This document shows positions 37,620 through 46,202 of a stretch of DNA of 64,000 bases, in pieces (within the stretch, counting starts at the first letter, position 1; each line of letters begins with the position of its first letter). The DNA is from Rhodococcus sp. KBS0724 (GTDB lineage Bacteria > Actinomycetota > Actinomycetes > Mycobacteriales > Mycobacteriaceae): the NCBI RefSeq assembly GCF_005938745.2, contig NZ_VCBX02000002.1, positions 310,001 to 374,000 of the forward strand, given 5' to 3'. The position numbers and the translations under genes are program-made. The notes beneath the pieces were generated by a model. That model was not told the origin of the DNA. It searched no databases and saw only the letters and a program-made list of their open reading frames with translations.

Positions 37620-37775
37620 GTGACTACTGTCAGAGATCAATTGGACACGTGTCAGTTCCTGCTGAACCGTGCCCGGCTCGCCGAGGACGACGATGCAATC
37701 CGGCGACTCTCGGAGCGTCGAGACATGTTGGTTAAGCAGCTGGCTAGCATGGGATCTCACCTTCGTCTGGTGTAG
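37620..37775 (+). CDS. 51-residue small hydrophilic protein
   Basis: A complete small frame from GTG (MTTVRDQLDTCQFLLNRARL at the N-terminus) to a LASMGSHLRLV C-terminus. AAGG lies nine bases ahead. The composition (alternating charged and Leu/Ile residues, RRLSERRDMLVKQL) predicts one or two amphipathic helices. A perfect intrinsic terminator follows 79 bp later, which supports a real transcript. No family recognised. Confidence 0.6.
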   Translation: MTTVRDQLDTCQFLLNRARLAEDDDAIRRLSERRDMLVKQLASMGSHLRLV

Positions 37776-37853
37776 GCAGCAGTCGGGCTGGAGGCGTTGC
37801 GATCTGGCCGCCTCGTGGTTTCATCTCAAGGTTTTCATTTCAAGGTCACGAAT

Positions 37854-37880
37854 CCCCCAACCTTGCGATGAGGTTGGGGG
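37854..37880 (+). terminator. Perfect 10-bp intrinsic terminator
   Basis: CCCCCAACCT, a seven-base loop, AGGTTGGGGG, then TTTCGTT. It would end the transcript of the 51-residue gene. Confidence 0.85.
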
Positions 37881-38331
37881 TTTCGTTGGCATCTGCGCTG
37901 AGCACACAGCGCAGCGACCCGCTATCCGCGCCGAGATTCACGCCCCTCATAGCGAATCTCTGCATATTCACGGTAAGACTCGGTGAGAAGCAGATGCAGG
38001 TTTTGACGAGATTTCTTCAAGTGGGTGACCAAAATCCAAGCCTGTCTAGGTATGGACGGTATTCGTCGCCGCAGGGAAAGAGCTCACCGACGCGGGAGGT
38101 GGACGTGTTGCGCCGGTGAGCCGTACGCACCGAGTCGGACGATACGTAGCTGTGGCGCCCCGGCGAGCGACTGCCGGCTTGTCGGAATCGCTCGATCAGC
38201 GCGTTGTAGGCGGGCCGTCGGCGAGGGACTCCACGCCCGAGAAAATCCCCGTCGCGCAAGAAAAGGTAAACGGGAATCGGTGAATGTAACCATGTTAGGC
38301 GTCCCGCCGAATATGGTTGGGGTGCGGGCAG
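37881..38331. other. Gene-free stretch
   Basis: About 450 bp with no supportable gene on either strand. Confidence 0.4.
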
Positions 38332-38535
38332 TTAGCCGCCTTTGATGATGTAGCTTGCGAGGGTAAATCCTCCTGCGAGGAAAACGCTCACTGCCAGCGC
38401 AGTGACAGGATCATGGCCTGCGCCGACAATGAATCCGCCTGCGGTACACGCGGCGACCGCGATGATTGCGGTGTCGATTTTGCTTCGACGTTCTTTGGGC
38501 ATGGCTGCTTTCGTGGCAAACTCCGTTCTGTCCAT
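38332..38535 (-). CDS. 67-residue two-span membrane protein
   Basis: A basic N-terminus (KERRSKI) is followed by two spans, TAIIAVAACTAGGFIVGAG and VTALAVSVFLAGGFTLASY, and a short KGG tail. Start at 38535 or at an internal ATG (38502) with GAAAG ahead. It lies upstream of, and divergent from, a family B repeat (38881), the same arrangement as the 50-residue membrane protein at 42206. Function unknown. Confidence 0.6.
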   Translation of the reverse strand: MDRTEFATKAAMPKERRSKIDTAIIAVAACTAGGFIVGAGHDPVTALAVSVFLAGGFTLASYIIKGG

Positions 38536-38880
38536 CCCTCGGAATGGGCAGAACGGATATCGGGGCCTTGTCGGGCCGACTTCGCAGACGGTCCGACCAG
38601 GTTTACACGTTCCCCGGACCGAAGCGCATCGGTCCATGAAGCCCGTGCTCGAAAAGAAAAATTCGGTCGGTATTTATTGCTTGGGTTTAAGGTCCCGTTC
38701 TATGTCGAGGCGACGTGCGGGCAGGTTAATGCGGCGAACGGTCCTGGGGGGTGATGCCTGTCAGGGTCCGGCTGGGGGATGAGCGGCCGAGTGGGACTCG
38801 CCGGCCAGTGTGTGATCAGCAGGTCGGCGAGTCCTGGGCGTACCGAGAACCGAGGCGGAAAGCGGTGCGCCAGCCTTGTG
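38536..38880. other. Promoter-side gap with a hairpin
   Basis: No gene. A perfect 9-bp stem lies at 38794-38802 and 38826-38834 (GGACTCGCC/GGCGAGTCC), just before the family B repeat. Confidence 0.4.
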
Positions 38881-39022
38881 CCCCGCCGACGATCTGGGGG
38901 ATGTCACGCCGGCGGGGCGGCTCATCACGCGACTGGCCCAGCAGTCCGTTAGAGCGAAAAAACGATATACGGCACCGGGCGCCGAATGCCAGTCTTCGTC
39001 AGGTAACAGACACTTGAACGCT
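38881..39022 (+). repeat. Family B noncoding repeat, copy 1
   Basis: About 140 bp similar to the reverse complement of 42026-42164. Shared blocks: CCCCGCCGACGATCTGGGG, GCTACT/GCTCATC then CAGCAGT, AGAGCGAAA, ATACGG and TGCCAGTCTTC. The left part can fold (CCCCGCCG with CGGCGGGG). It lies upstream of the interrupted XRE gene. May contain a promoter or encode an RNA. Confidence 0.65.
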
Positions 39023-39276
39023 GAACTATCGCCAATTCATCCACAGCTGGTGGAGATAACTCGCGGCGCGGTGTATCGATATTGCCCGTGATTCGCTGTG
39101 CTAACAATCCCATATTCCATGGAAAAATTACGTGTATGAGCAAGAGTGGATTCAGTATGTGGGTTCGCGAACAGATCGATGTGCGGGGATATGCGAGCAA
39201 TGAGGAAGCTGCGCGAGCCCTCACTGTCAGGATTTAGTGAGACACTCGGAGGCAACCGAGATCACTCACTGAGGGC

Positions 39277-39711
39277 ATGAAACGAGCACCACCGATGACC
39301 AGCCCAAACCCCACGACAACACCAGATCCGCCAGTAGATCCCGCACCGAAACCGACCCGCCGAACATTCACCACCGAATACCGCAACAACATCCTCGACG
39401 AATACAACAGCGCCCCACACGGCGAAAAATCCGCAGTCCTACGCCGCGAAGGTTTGTACCAATCCCAACTCCGAGAATGGGCGCAAGCCAGAACTACAGC
39501 CGCCGGGAAGTCTCGACCGAAAGCTGCGACCAATCCCGACAACGACGCCGCGACACGTAAGGAAATGGCCCGCCTGACGCGCGAAAATGCCCGTCTGGCA
39601 AAGCAATTGACGCAGACGGAGGCCGCGCTCGAGATCATGGGAAAACTTCACGTGCTCTTGGAATCCATCTCCGAGAGCACGGACACACCGCCCTTACCGA
39701 AGACGCCCTGA
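39277..39711 (+). CDS. IS3-family transposase OrfA
   Basis: 144 residues. HTH of the IS3 type (RRTFTTEYRNNILDEYNSAP, VLRREGLYQSQLREWAQAR), then a leucine-zipper-like segment (MARLTRENARLAKQLTQTEA) used for dimerisation. It overlaps OrfB, which is in the -1 frame. Confidence 0.88.
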   Translation: MKRAPPMTSPNPTTTPDPPVDPAPKPTRRTFTTEYRNNILDEYNSAPHGEKSAVLRREGLYQSQLREWAQARTTAAGKSRPKAATNPDNDAATRKEMARLTRENARLAKQLTQTEAALEIMGKLHVLLESISESTDTPPLPKTP

Positions 39712-40568
39712 ACAGCACCTTCAGCGACCTCAGGGCCGCCGAAATCCCCACCAGACGATCCTGCATCCTGATCGGACGAGCCCGCGCCACCCACTACCGG
39801 CAGCAGCAACCACCCGTCCTGGGCCCCAAGAAACCGAGGACAGTCCCCGACAACGGCCAGGCACTCACCGCGTCCGAGCGCGCTCAGGTTCTATCCGTCA
39901 TCAACAGCGACAAGAACGCTGACCTGGCCATATGCCAGATATGGGCCCGGGAACTCGACGAGGGAAACTACTGGTGTTCGGTGTCGAGCATGTATCGCAT
40001 CGCCGCCGCGGCCGGACAAAACCGTGAACGCCGACGAACAGCGACACATCCACCGAAAGCGATCCCCGAGCTCCTCGCCGACGGACCTTCACAGGTCTGG
40101 ACCTGGGATATCACCAAACTCCGCGGGCCCACCAAGGGCGTGTGGTTTCACCTGTACGTACTCATCGACATCTATTCCCGGTACAACCCGTCGTGGATTG
40201 TGGCTGCGCACGAAAGTGCCGAACTGGCAGCCGAATTCATCGAGGAAGCGATCGACCGGAACGGCATCGCCCCACACACCGTCCACGCTGACCGTGGCAC
40301 CTCGATGACTTCCGGACTGGTGTCCGAACTTCTCAGCAACCTCGGCATCATCCGGTCACATTCACGACCTCGGGTCTCAAACGATAATCCATTTTCGGAA
40401 GCTCAGTTCAAGACTCTGAAGTATTTGCACGATTTCCCGAAATCGTTTGCATCACTGGAGGATGCACGAGTATTCCTGGAGGGATTCTTCAACGAGTACA
40501 ACCACATTCACCGTCATTCGGGAATTGCCTGGCACACTCCGGCGTCGGTGCACTTCGCCGGCCGCTGA
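39643..40568 (+). CDS. IS3-family transposase OrfB (rve integrase), made by -1 frameshift
   Basis: The catalytic frame has no good start of its own. A GGGAAAA heptamer at 39639-39645, phased G GGA AAA in the OrfA frame, is a suitable -1 slippage site. DDE residues: Asp in WTWDITKLRGPTKGVWFHLY, Asp in TVHADRGTSMTS, Glu in SNDNPFSEAQFKTLKY. The tail RHSGIAWHTPASVHFAGR is normal. Appears intact. The given start is the slip site. Confidence 0.8.
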
Positions 40569-41039
40569 CGCGGTCGACGAAGCCCGGCAGATCACCTTGA
40601 ACGAGGCCTACGTCGCGAATCCGGCACGGTTTTCACGCCGGCCGTGTCCACCCGAGATGCCGACCGTATTCTTCATCAACGAACCTGTTGCCGAATCGCA
40701 AATCAACTGAACGTCACCGTCTCACTTGACTTGACACATAGCGGAGCGCTCCGCGTGTATCCGTCTGAGGTTCGCCAGTGGACGTCGATGGTGCGAGCTC
40801 CGTCGTCCCCGGAGGTGTTGCGACGGGTCGCGATGTTGTTCGATGTACCGATACAAGAAGTGCTGATTGCGTCGGGGTACATGACCGAGGAAGAAAGCCT
40901 TCCGGTGGATGCGGCGGCGATGTCCCTCCGTCAATTGTCCACCGATCAGATTCTTGACGAACTTCGCCGCCGGGCAAGCCTCGATAGTGGCGGGTCACCG
41001 GTTCCGGTGCGCGTCGACGGCGTAGTTGACCAACACTGA

Positions 41040-41373
41040 CTGCCATCGATCAGGGTTAACGGTTCAGGCGACGTGCGCGGTAGTCGGGGTGAAGGGAATT
41101 AATGCCTCACCCGGGTTACGTGTGACCGCATTGCGGGTGAGGCGTGCATCGACGTTGGAGGGTCGGACGCAGACTGGACCTTACCGAACGAATATCCCGG
41201 TAGGTGACCCGCCTGGCCGGTCGTCAGTACCGGTCAGGCGGGTCGTGCGCACCAATCCTGGGGAGGCGGTGCGCAGTCTGGGTGGCCCGCCCGCCTCTGC
41301 TCGGTCGTGTGGGCCATGCGCGCCTGGCCGTCAAAGCGAACGCGCAATCCGAATATTGCTTCTTCAACGGACG
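41040..41373. other. Gap with two long hairpins
   Basis: No gene. Stem 1: GCCTCACCCG (41104-41113) with CGGGTGAGGC (41134-41143), perfect. Stem 2: 15 bp, 41206-41220 with 41230-41244, one G-T. Neither is followed by a T run. Confidence 0.45.
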
Positions 41374-41675
41374 GGACCCCCGGCGCCGCAAAGGCCGCCG
41401 GGGGTCTGGACTGAACTTCCTTTACACAACTGCACTCTTTCGAGCTTCCGGACTGGTGGTGACGTCCGGGAGCCGCTCTGAAAGGGGCTGCCGAGACCAC
41501 ACACGCAAACTTTTCGGTCTCGGCGCGACCCTGCCCTGCGGTACTGCTTGCGGGCAGTTCATCTCTCCCGCACTGTGTTGCTTCATACTTTGCTTACGAT
41601 GCTTACGATAGAAAAGATACAACGGATCCACGACAATGTCTACCCCCGTCACTGTAGATATTTTCCAGTGAGTGG
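41374..41675 (+). repeat. Family A noncoding repeat, copy 1
   Basis: About 300 bp. It opens with a strong hairpin (GACCCCCGGCG ... CGCCGGGGGTC). A second stem follows (GCTTCCGGAC ... GTCCGGGAGC), then GCCGAGACC ... GGTCTCGGC, then CTGCCC ... GGGCAG, and it closes with the most conserved block, GTCTACCCCC ... TGTAGATATTTTCCAGTG. Closest to copy 4 at 61652; the similarity to copy 4 continues into the following gene region. Confidence 0.82.
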
Positions 41676-41903
41676 CAGTGATATAGGTAACCCGGGAAAT
41701 GGCAACTCGTCGATGATCTTGCTCGCAGGGCTGCCCGACTTAGACCAGATATAGAACCACTTCGTTACGCGCAGCCCTCACTACCAGTAGTTCCGTCGTG
41801 AGTGTGTGACGGATGGTGCGCACGAGTGGGTGTGGTCGGGGGAGAATCCGTGAATGAACGAAAAGAACGGCCGAACCACTAGCGCGACGGTCGGAGAACG
41901 CAC

Positions 41904-41936
41904 AAAACGCCCCGCACCTGACGGATCAGGGCGGGG
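41904..41936 (-). terminator. Intrinsic terminator, minus strand
   Basis: Read on the minus strand: CCCCGC, CCTGA, loop, TCAGG, one bulge, GCGGGG, then CGTTTTGTG. An 11-bp stem with T tail. It would end a minus-strand RNA starting around the family B repeat (42164), about 250 nt long. Confidence 0.7.
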
Positions 41937-42025
41937 TATAGTGAGCAACTTTTGAAGCAGCGCCGTGCGATGCGCATGAGTAATTCTGGGCGGATCGTGC
42001 AGTATCAATCGATCATGCAATTGAA

Positions 42026-42164
42026 TCCTCAAGTAACAGTCACCCGAAGAAGACTGGCATAAGTCACTCAGCGCCGTATAAGTTTCTTTCGCTCTCACCG
42101 ACTGCTGAGCCAGTTGTGTGGTCGAGTAGCCTCGCCGATGATGTTCCCCAGATCGTCGGCGGGG
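42026..42164 (-). repeat. Family B noncoding repeat, copy 2
   Basis: Reverse-complement match to 38881-39022 over about 140 bp with scattered differences. It lies between a divergent small membrane-protein gene (42206) and the minus-strand terminator at 41904. Confidence 0.65.
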
Positions 42165-42205
42165 CACCACAAATCGGCACATTAATTACAGCGAAAGATC
42201 CAGCC

Positions 42206-42358
42206 ATGTCGAGACACGAAATTCCGAGAGTCGAGCGCGAGGTCCGGCGAGCCGATCCAGCAGACAGACTGAAGACTTGGCTGGTCATTGCACTGTGCAT
42301 TTTCACGCTATTTGCAGTTATCTGCGGCCTGATCTACGACAAGAGTCGCCTAGCCTGA
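42206..42358 (+). CDS. 50-residue single-span membrane protein
   Basis: A charged N-terminus (MSRHEIPRVEREVRRADPAD) is followed by one span (WLVIALCIFTLFAVICGLIY) and a short KSRLA tail. GAAAGA lies ahead of the ATG at acceptable spacing. It diverges from family B copy 2. Size and topology resemble small membrane toxins or complex accessory subunits; no family recognised. Confidence 0.6.
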   Translation: MSRHEIPRVEREVRRADPADRLKTWLVIALCIFTLFAVICGLIYDKSRLA

Positions 42359-42417
42359 GCAGCCTGTAGCGTCGTAAACAGGTGCAATCTGGAAGAGCTC
42401 TGTAAGGGACTTGTTTT

Positions 42418-42675
42418 GTGCCCAATTATCGGATCCGCTACGAACCTGCCAATGCAGTCCTCGAAAACGGAGAGTTCGACAACGACCGTGATGCGATCCG
42501 GTGGGCAAACGATACGCTCGAGCTGCATCCTCTCCGGGTAGTCAGATGCATTCTGGAAAAGCGGGTTGTCGATGATGCATGGACTTTTGCGGCGATGGTG
42601 GGACGCGTTTACGGGCAAACCGTTACGTGGGAGGAAATGATGACCCTTTTGGCGGCTTACAACCCGGCGTTATAG
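42418..42675 (+). CDS. 85-residue hypothetical protein
   Basis: GTG start with AAGGGAC ahead. The N-terminal half reads as alternating strands (PNYRIRYEPANAVLENGEFD) and the rest as helices (DRDAIRWANDTLEL, TWEEMMTLLAAYNP). Its last six bases overlap the end of the convergent HTH gene. Family not recognised. Confidence 0.65.
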   Translation: MPNYRIRYEPANAVLENGEFDNDRDAIRWANDTLELHPLRVVRCILEKRVVDDAWTFAAMVGRVYGQTVTWEEMMTLLAAYNPAL

Positions 42676-42891
42676 GTTGCCCTCATCAAGCCCGAGGTAT
42701 TTCAGGGCAGCATGTGCGGCGTCGAGTCTGACCTGATACTCGTCAACCGCCTCACGCCTGGAAGCGCGTTCAGCCTTCTGCTCGGCTGACGGCCACCCAC
42801 CGTCACGACCCCACTTCTGGATCGTGGCGGTGGATATTCCGGTCAAGTCCGCCATCTCCCGAATCGACCCGCCCGCGAGGAGGCCGGCCAC
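42670..42891 (-). CDS. Small helix-turn-helix protein
   Basis: 73 residues. The HTH is clear: GGSIREMADLTGISTATIQKW, then GRDGGWPSAEQKAE, in the style of phage terminase small-subunit and Trp-repressor-like HTHs. A charged helical tail follows. The GTG start lies close to the right junction of the inserted module, so the natural N-terminus may be lost. Confidence 0.6.
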   Translation of the reverse strand: MAGLLAGGSIREMADLTGISTATIQKWGRDGGWPSAEQKAERASRREAVDEYQVRLDAAHAALKYLGLDEGNL

Positions 42892-43123
42892 GCCTCCATC
42901 GCTTCGAGGACACGTTTACGGTTGGATCGAAGGTCAAGGTCAATGTGTCTGGGCCGGGTGGCGGTGTGGTGATCCAGGATTACGCGGACATGGTCATCGA
43001 TTCGGAGTCCGTGGGACGGGATTGGGCTCCGGTGCATCGGTGGGCTTCCGCACTCGATGACGGAAGACTGGTCTTTGCCGACGACGAAGATCTTTCGGCC
43101 GCCGACTGATGGATAGCTCGGAC

Positions 43124-44349
43124 TCATGCGGGCGTTCTCGCCGAGAACTGCTCCCGCAACTGCCGCATGATCTGGGCACGAGTGTGAGCGTCAGCAACGT
43201 GTGAATCCCGCTCGTGCGCTTCGAGCCGACGCGCTGCTTGTTCGGCGAGACGAGTTCGATCGTTCTCACGGGCACGTTCGGTCGGGGAAAGCTGTGACCA
43301 GTCGATCTGTGTCAGTCTCCAGCGCAGGAAGGCAGTCGGGCGTGTGAGTTGTGTGGGCCAGACCCAGTCCCGGGCTTGGGTGTCTGTGGTGAGTTCGCGG
43401 GCGATATCGCGGCCGGTCCATCGGGCGGTGTCGATGCCGGCTTGGTCGAGGACGTCGCAGATGTGTCCGACGTGCCGGACTGTTTTCAGTGCCGGGATGT
43501 GGGCGATCAGTTGGGCGGTGGTGCGTTGCAATTCGATTGGGCGTGGTGTGGATTTTTGTGTGTTCTTCGGGTTGCCCGCTCGCGTGTGCGCGTGCGTTGG
43601 TGAGAACTTGAAAACTAGAGATTGAAGAACAAATCCCCCGGAGGGGGATAGGGGGACACGGCCGGTGGTTTGTGGAGAAGTTCGTGAGGCTGTGCGGGTG
43701 CGGTGTGCGGCGGTGCGAAGTGTTGCGCGAGAAGGTTTTCTGGACTTCGTGACGGGCGCAGTGATGGCAGCGACCGCGGTGCGGAGTGAGATCAGTGCCC
43801 ACACGGATGCTGCACGGAACTGCCGGTGCCCGTGGTGCGCTTCAGCGGCCATCGATCGAGGGTGGTGAGGTAACGGCCTCGCTCTTGTTCGACGGCCATG
43901 CCGAGGGCGCCCAGGACTCGTCTGGCTCGTTTGACGACAGTAACGCTGACTCCGGCGCGGCTGGGGATCCTCTCGCGGGAGGCGGTGACGCCGCGCCCGG
44001 TCTTTCCCTCTGCCAGGAAGGCATGTGTGACGGCGACAGCGAATGCTGCTTCGGTGCTGATGATGTTTTTCTTACAGCGTTCGGTGCCGGTGGGGGAGTT
44101 GAGCAGGGTTCGGACTTGGTGCTGCCATTGGGTGCGACCGGACCAGATGGGGGTTCGGGCGTGCTTGCCAGTGGCTACGGGCAGAGCCCAGGAGTTTCCT
44201 CGCTGCCCACTTTCGGCGTTCAGCGCCTCGATGCGGGCGACGTTTTCGGTGGCCACACGTACTGCTGTGACCCATGCGTCGGTGAAACGCACACCCAAAC
44301 CTGTAGAAACGATCTGAGAGCGATTCGGTTGCCAGGCTCTCGCGAGCAA
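43124..44349 (-). pseudogene. Plasmid-type winged-helix protein, copy 1, split by a one-base deletion
   Basis: An upstream part (44349 to 43792) contains GVTASRERIPSRAGVSVTVV, then KRARRVLGALGMAVEQERGRYL, a winged-helix region. The downstream part (43852 to 43124) contains RHVGHICDVLDQAGIDTARW and a Arg-rich tail ending QLREQFSARTPA. The second copy at 63213-64000 runs through this junction in one frame; here one base is missing near 43855. I take it as a replication- or maintenance-type protein of actinobacterial plasmids, without a confident family. Confidence 0.6.
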
Positions 44350-44426
44350 ACAGAAACCAGTCGGTGGGGTGCGTGTCGCCGTGCTTGTAGCTGAGCGAAT
44401 GACGCGTTGCAGCCGAGAATGAGGGA

Positions 44427-45035
44427 ATGAGCCTGAGTGTGTGTACCGACGTATCGGCGGCCGATTGGTTGGTTGGGCAGGATCTGCCGTGGTACCGACT
44501 CGCCGTGAGCGGTCCGATCGGGTTCCCGGCGTATGCGAGGTTGCGTTTCATACCGGATCCGACATACGAGGGTCAAAGAGAAAACGACGCTAGCAGTCCA
44601 GCCGCCGCTCTCACCCTTGCGGACGATGGCTATCTCACCGAGAATGACCAGTTCAAGATTGTCGCAGAGATCTTGACCCCCTACACCAGCACACCCGAGG
44701 ACTGCTTCTTCTGCTTGTGGGACGGTTGGGGCTGGGACGTCACCGGTGACGACCTTTCGATGGTGAAGATCCCTAACCGTGACTACTGGTTGTTCCGTGG
44801 TGCACTCACTGATCTGGGTGACTGGGGGTGCGCCGTCAAGACGGAGAGGTATGAGACGGTGCAGAATCCTGCGTTTATGTGGCCAGCGGATCATGCTTGG
44901 TGTGTCACGGGCGATGTCGATCCGCACTTCGCGGTGATCGCGGGGCCTGCCGAAGCGATCGACCTCATTCTCGCGGATCCTCGACTCGACGCGGTAGTCG
45001 TTGACCCGAATGTTTCCCCACCCCGTTACTACTGA
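44427..45035 (+). CDS. Hypothetical acidic, Trp-rich protein
   Basis: 202 residues, many aromatic and acidic residues (CFFCLWDGWGWDVTGDDL, RDYWLFRGALTDLGDWG, FMWPADHAWCVTGDVDPHFA). No signal peptide or membrane span. The composition recalls small cytoplasmic immunity-type proteins, but I do not recognise a family. Divergent from the broken winged-helix gene. Confidence 0.7.
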   Translation: MSLSVCTDVSAADWLVGQDLPWYRLAVSGPIGFPAYARLRFIPDPTYEGQRENDASSPAAALTLADDGYLTENDQFKIVAEILTPYTSTPEDCFFCLWDGWGWDVTGDDLSMVKIPNRDYWLFRGALTDLGDWGCAVKTERYETVQNPAFMWPADHAWCVTGDVDPHFAVIAGPAEAIDLILADPRLDAVVVDPNVSPPRYY

Positions 45036-45321
45036 ACGCCCGCGAGTGGCGGGGAGGGGGAATCATCCTGTTTGTCGATGGTCAATATGCACACCGCGGA
45101 AAGGGGCTGAGAGCGTTCTGGTTCCTGAGGAAGGTTGAACATGTCCAAGCGAGGGGGATCGTTTACAACGCGACGACAGGAGCGACGGTGAGTCGCACCG
45201 GAGTTTCCGGGGTACATCACGACCAAAATATGAGGGTGGTCTACGGATCAGGTGGAGGCCGAGTTCTATGCAATTGTCGCTGACTCTGCGCAGGCGCCGA
45301 CTGAACTGGTACCTCGTTCGT

Positions 45322-45348
45322 CAGATGTAGTACTGCAGATGTAGTACT
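45322..45348. promoter_or_regulatory. Tandem 13-bp operator-like repeat
   Basis: CAGATGTAGTACT occurs twice with a 14-bp period, followed by ACAGAT. GTAGTACTAC is self-complementary. The pattern resembles BlaI/MecI-type operators. It lies 60 bp before the membrane-protein gene at 45408. Confidence 0.55.
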
Positions 45349-45407
45349 ACAGATTGATGTGCAGTCGAGTACCTGCTGATTGACTCTCTCCCGGAAGGGA
45401 GTCGTCA

Positions 45408-46202
45408 ATGAGTAGGTCCGCCAACCGAAGCCGCTGGTCGATCGTTGCGTTGTCATGCGCCGGAGCGGCATTGGTGGCCGCATTCGTTCTGGGCCCGGCC
45501 GCGTTGTTACGCGGACGCTATCCGCAGTTCCAGGATCAATCCGTCATGAGTGAGCTGCTCGGCCGCGGCTTGGTCGACTACTGGGGTAACGGAGTCCGCA
45601 CCTATCCTCCAGGCTTGGCGGAGATGGTGGACTACTGGTTCGAGTGGCACGCGATCAAGATCGTCATCTCGGTGCTGCTGACCGCGGTTCTGGGTCTGCT
45701 CGCGGCGACTCTGTGGCGGCGATCTCTGACTGCCGGCGTAGGTTGCGTGGTCGCGGCGGCCACTACGACTGTGCTGTCATTGTTTTCGGTGTTTGTGGCT
45801 GTGCTCAACATCCAGTCGACGGTCGCACCCGTAGTCGCGCTGCTTCCGATGCTCTCCGCTGACAACGCGGACGGGCAGACAGCGCAGTCTCTGATCGAGA
45901 ACGGTGTGCAGAGCGGAGACTTCAGGCTGCCACTGCTGGAGTTGCTCACACAGGTCGAGCACTACAACTGGGCGGCGATTGTCGCTACCGCCGTGGTGAT
46001 CGCTGTAGTCGCAACCGGAACTGTCATCGCCTTCCGACGCTACAGATCGTCGGACTCGACAAATGGTGCCCACCGTCGGATGTTCGTCGCCCTCGGATCG
46101 CTCGGTGCTGTGATGACCATTGCGATGGCGCTGCTGTTCGTCGCGGCCGTTGTTTCGGTCGTCGATCCAGGAGAAGCCCTGCTCGGCGTGGTCGGCCTGT
46201 GA
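45408..46202 (+). CDS. Integral membrane protein of unknown function
   Basis: 264 residues with about five spans: VALSCAGAALVAAFVLG, a central pair (VISVLLTAVLGLLAATLW, CVVAAATTTVLSLFSVFVAV), AAIVATAVVIAVVATGTVIA and a C-terminal FVALGSLGAVMTIAMALLF. A 60-residue loop after span 1 probably faces outside. GGAAGGGAG precedes the ATG. No family recognised. Confidence 0.75.
   Translation: MSRSANRSRWSIVALSCAGAALVAAFVLGPAALLRGRYPQFQDQSVMSELLGRGLVDYWGNGVRTYPPGLAEMVDYWFEWHAIKIVISVLLTAVLGLLAATLWRRSLTAGVGCVVAAATTTVLSLFSVFVAVLNIQSTVAPVVALLPMLSADNADGQTAQSLIENGVQSGDFRLPLLELLTQVEHYNWAAIVATAVVIAVVATGTVIAFRRYRSSDSTNGAHRRMFVALGSLGAVMTIAMALLFVAAVVSVVDPGEALLGVVGL

Larger units (their letters stand above)
39225..40736 (+). 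mobile_element. IS3-family insertion sequence
   Basis: 1.5 kb with ends TGTCAG and TTGACA. The inverted repeats share TGTCA and AGTGAGAC blocks (left near 39225-39244, right near 40719-40736). It carries two overlapping frames in IS3 order. Flanks CAC and CAT are near-matching, compatible with a 2-3 bp target duplication. It interrupts an XRE regulator. Confidence 0.85.
39136..41039 (+). pseudogene. XRE-type regulator interrupted by an IS3-family element
   Basis: The N-terminus (MSKSGFSMWVREQIDVRGYA, then SNEEAARALT) runs from 39136 to 39224, where IS3 starts. After the element the frame resumes (SGALRVYPSEVRQW, then SSPEVLRRVAMLFDVPIQEV and LIASGYMTEEE) to the stop at 41039. Joined, they form one ~130-residue protein with an intact helix-turn-helix (NEEAARALTSGALRVYPSEV) and a C-terminal tail, so the split is recent. 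Confidence 0.8.
41896..42917. mobile_element. Inserted ~1-kb module with four small features
   Basis: Foreign to the gene it splits. It carries an intrinsic terminator and family B repeat on the minus strand, a 50-residue membrane protein, an 85-residue protein and a small HTH protein. ACGGTCGGA and ACGGTTGGA at the two junctions look like a short flanking repeat. I found no transposase or clear terminal inverted repeat. Confidence 0.6.
41854..43108 (+). pseudogene. Small basic-acidic protein gene split by a ~1-kb insertion (paralogue of 62945-63190)
   Basis: The start (MNEKNGRTTSATVG, 41854-41895) and the rest (TVGSKVKVNVSGPGGGVVIQ to DDEDLSAAD, 42918-43108) are separated by about 1 kb. Joined at the shared ACGGTYGGA they give a 74-residue protein colinear with the intact 81-residue gene at 62945. 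Upstream sequence, including GGGGGAGAATCCG before the ATG, is also shared with that locus. Confidence 0.8.
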
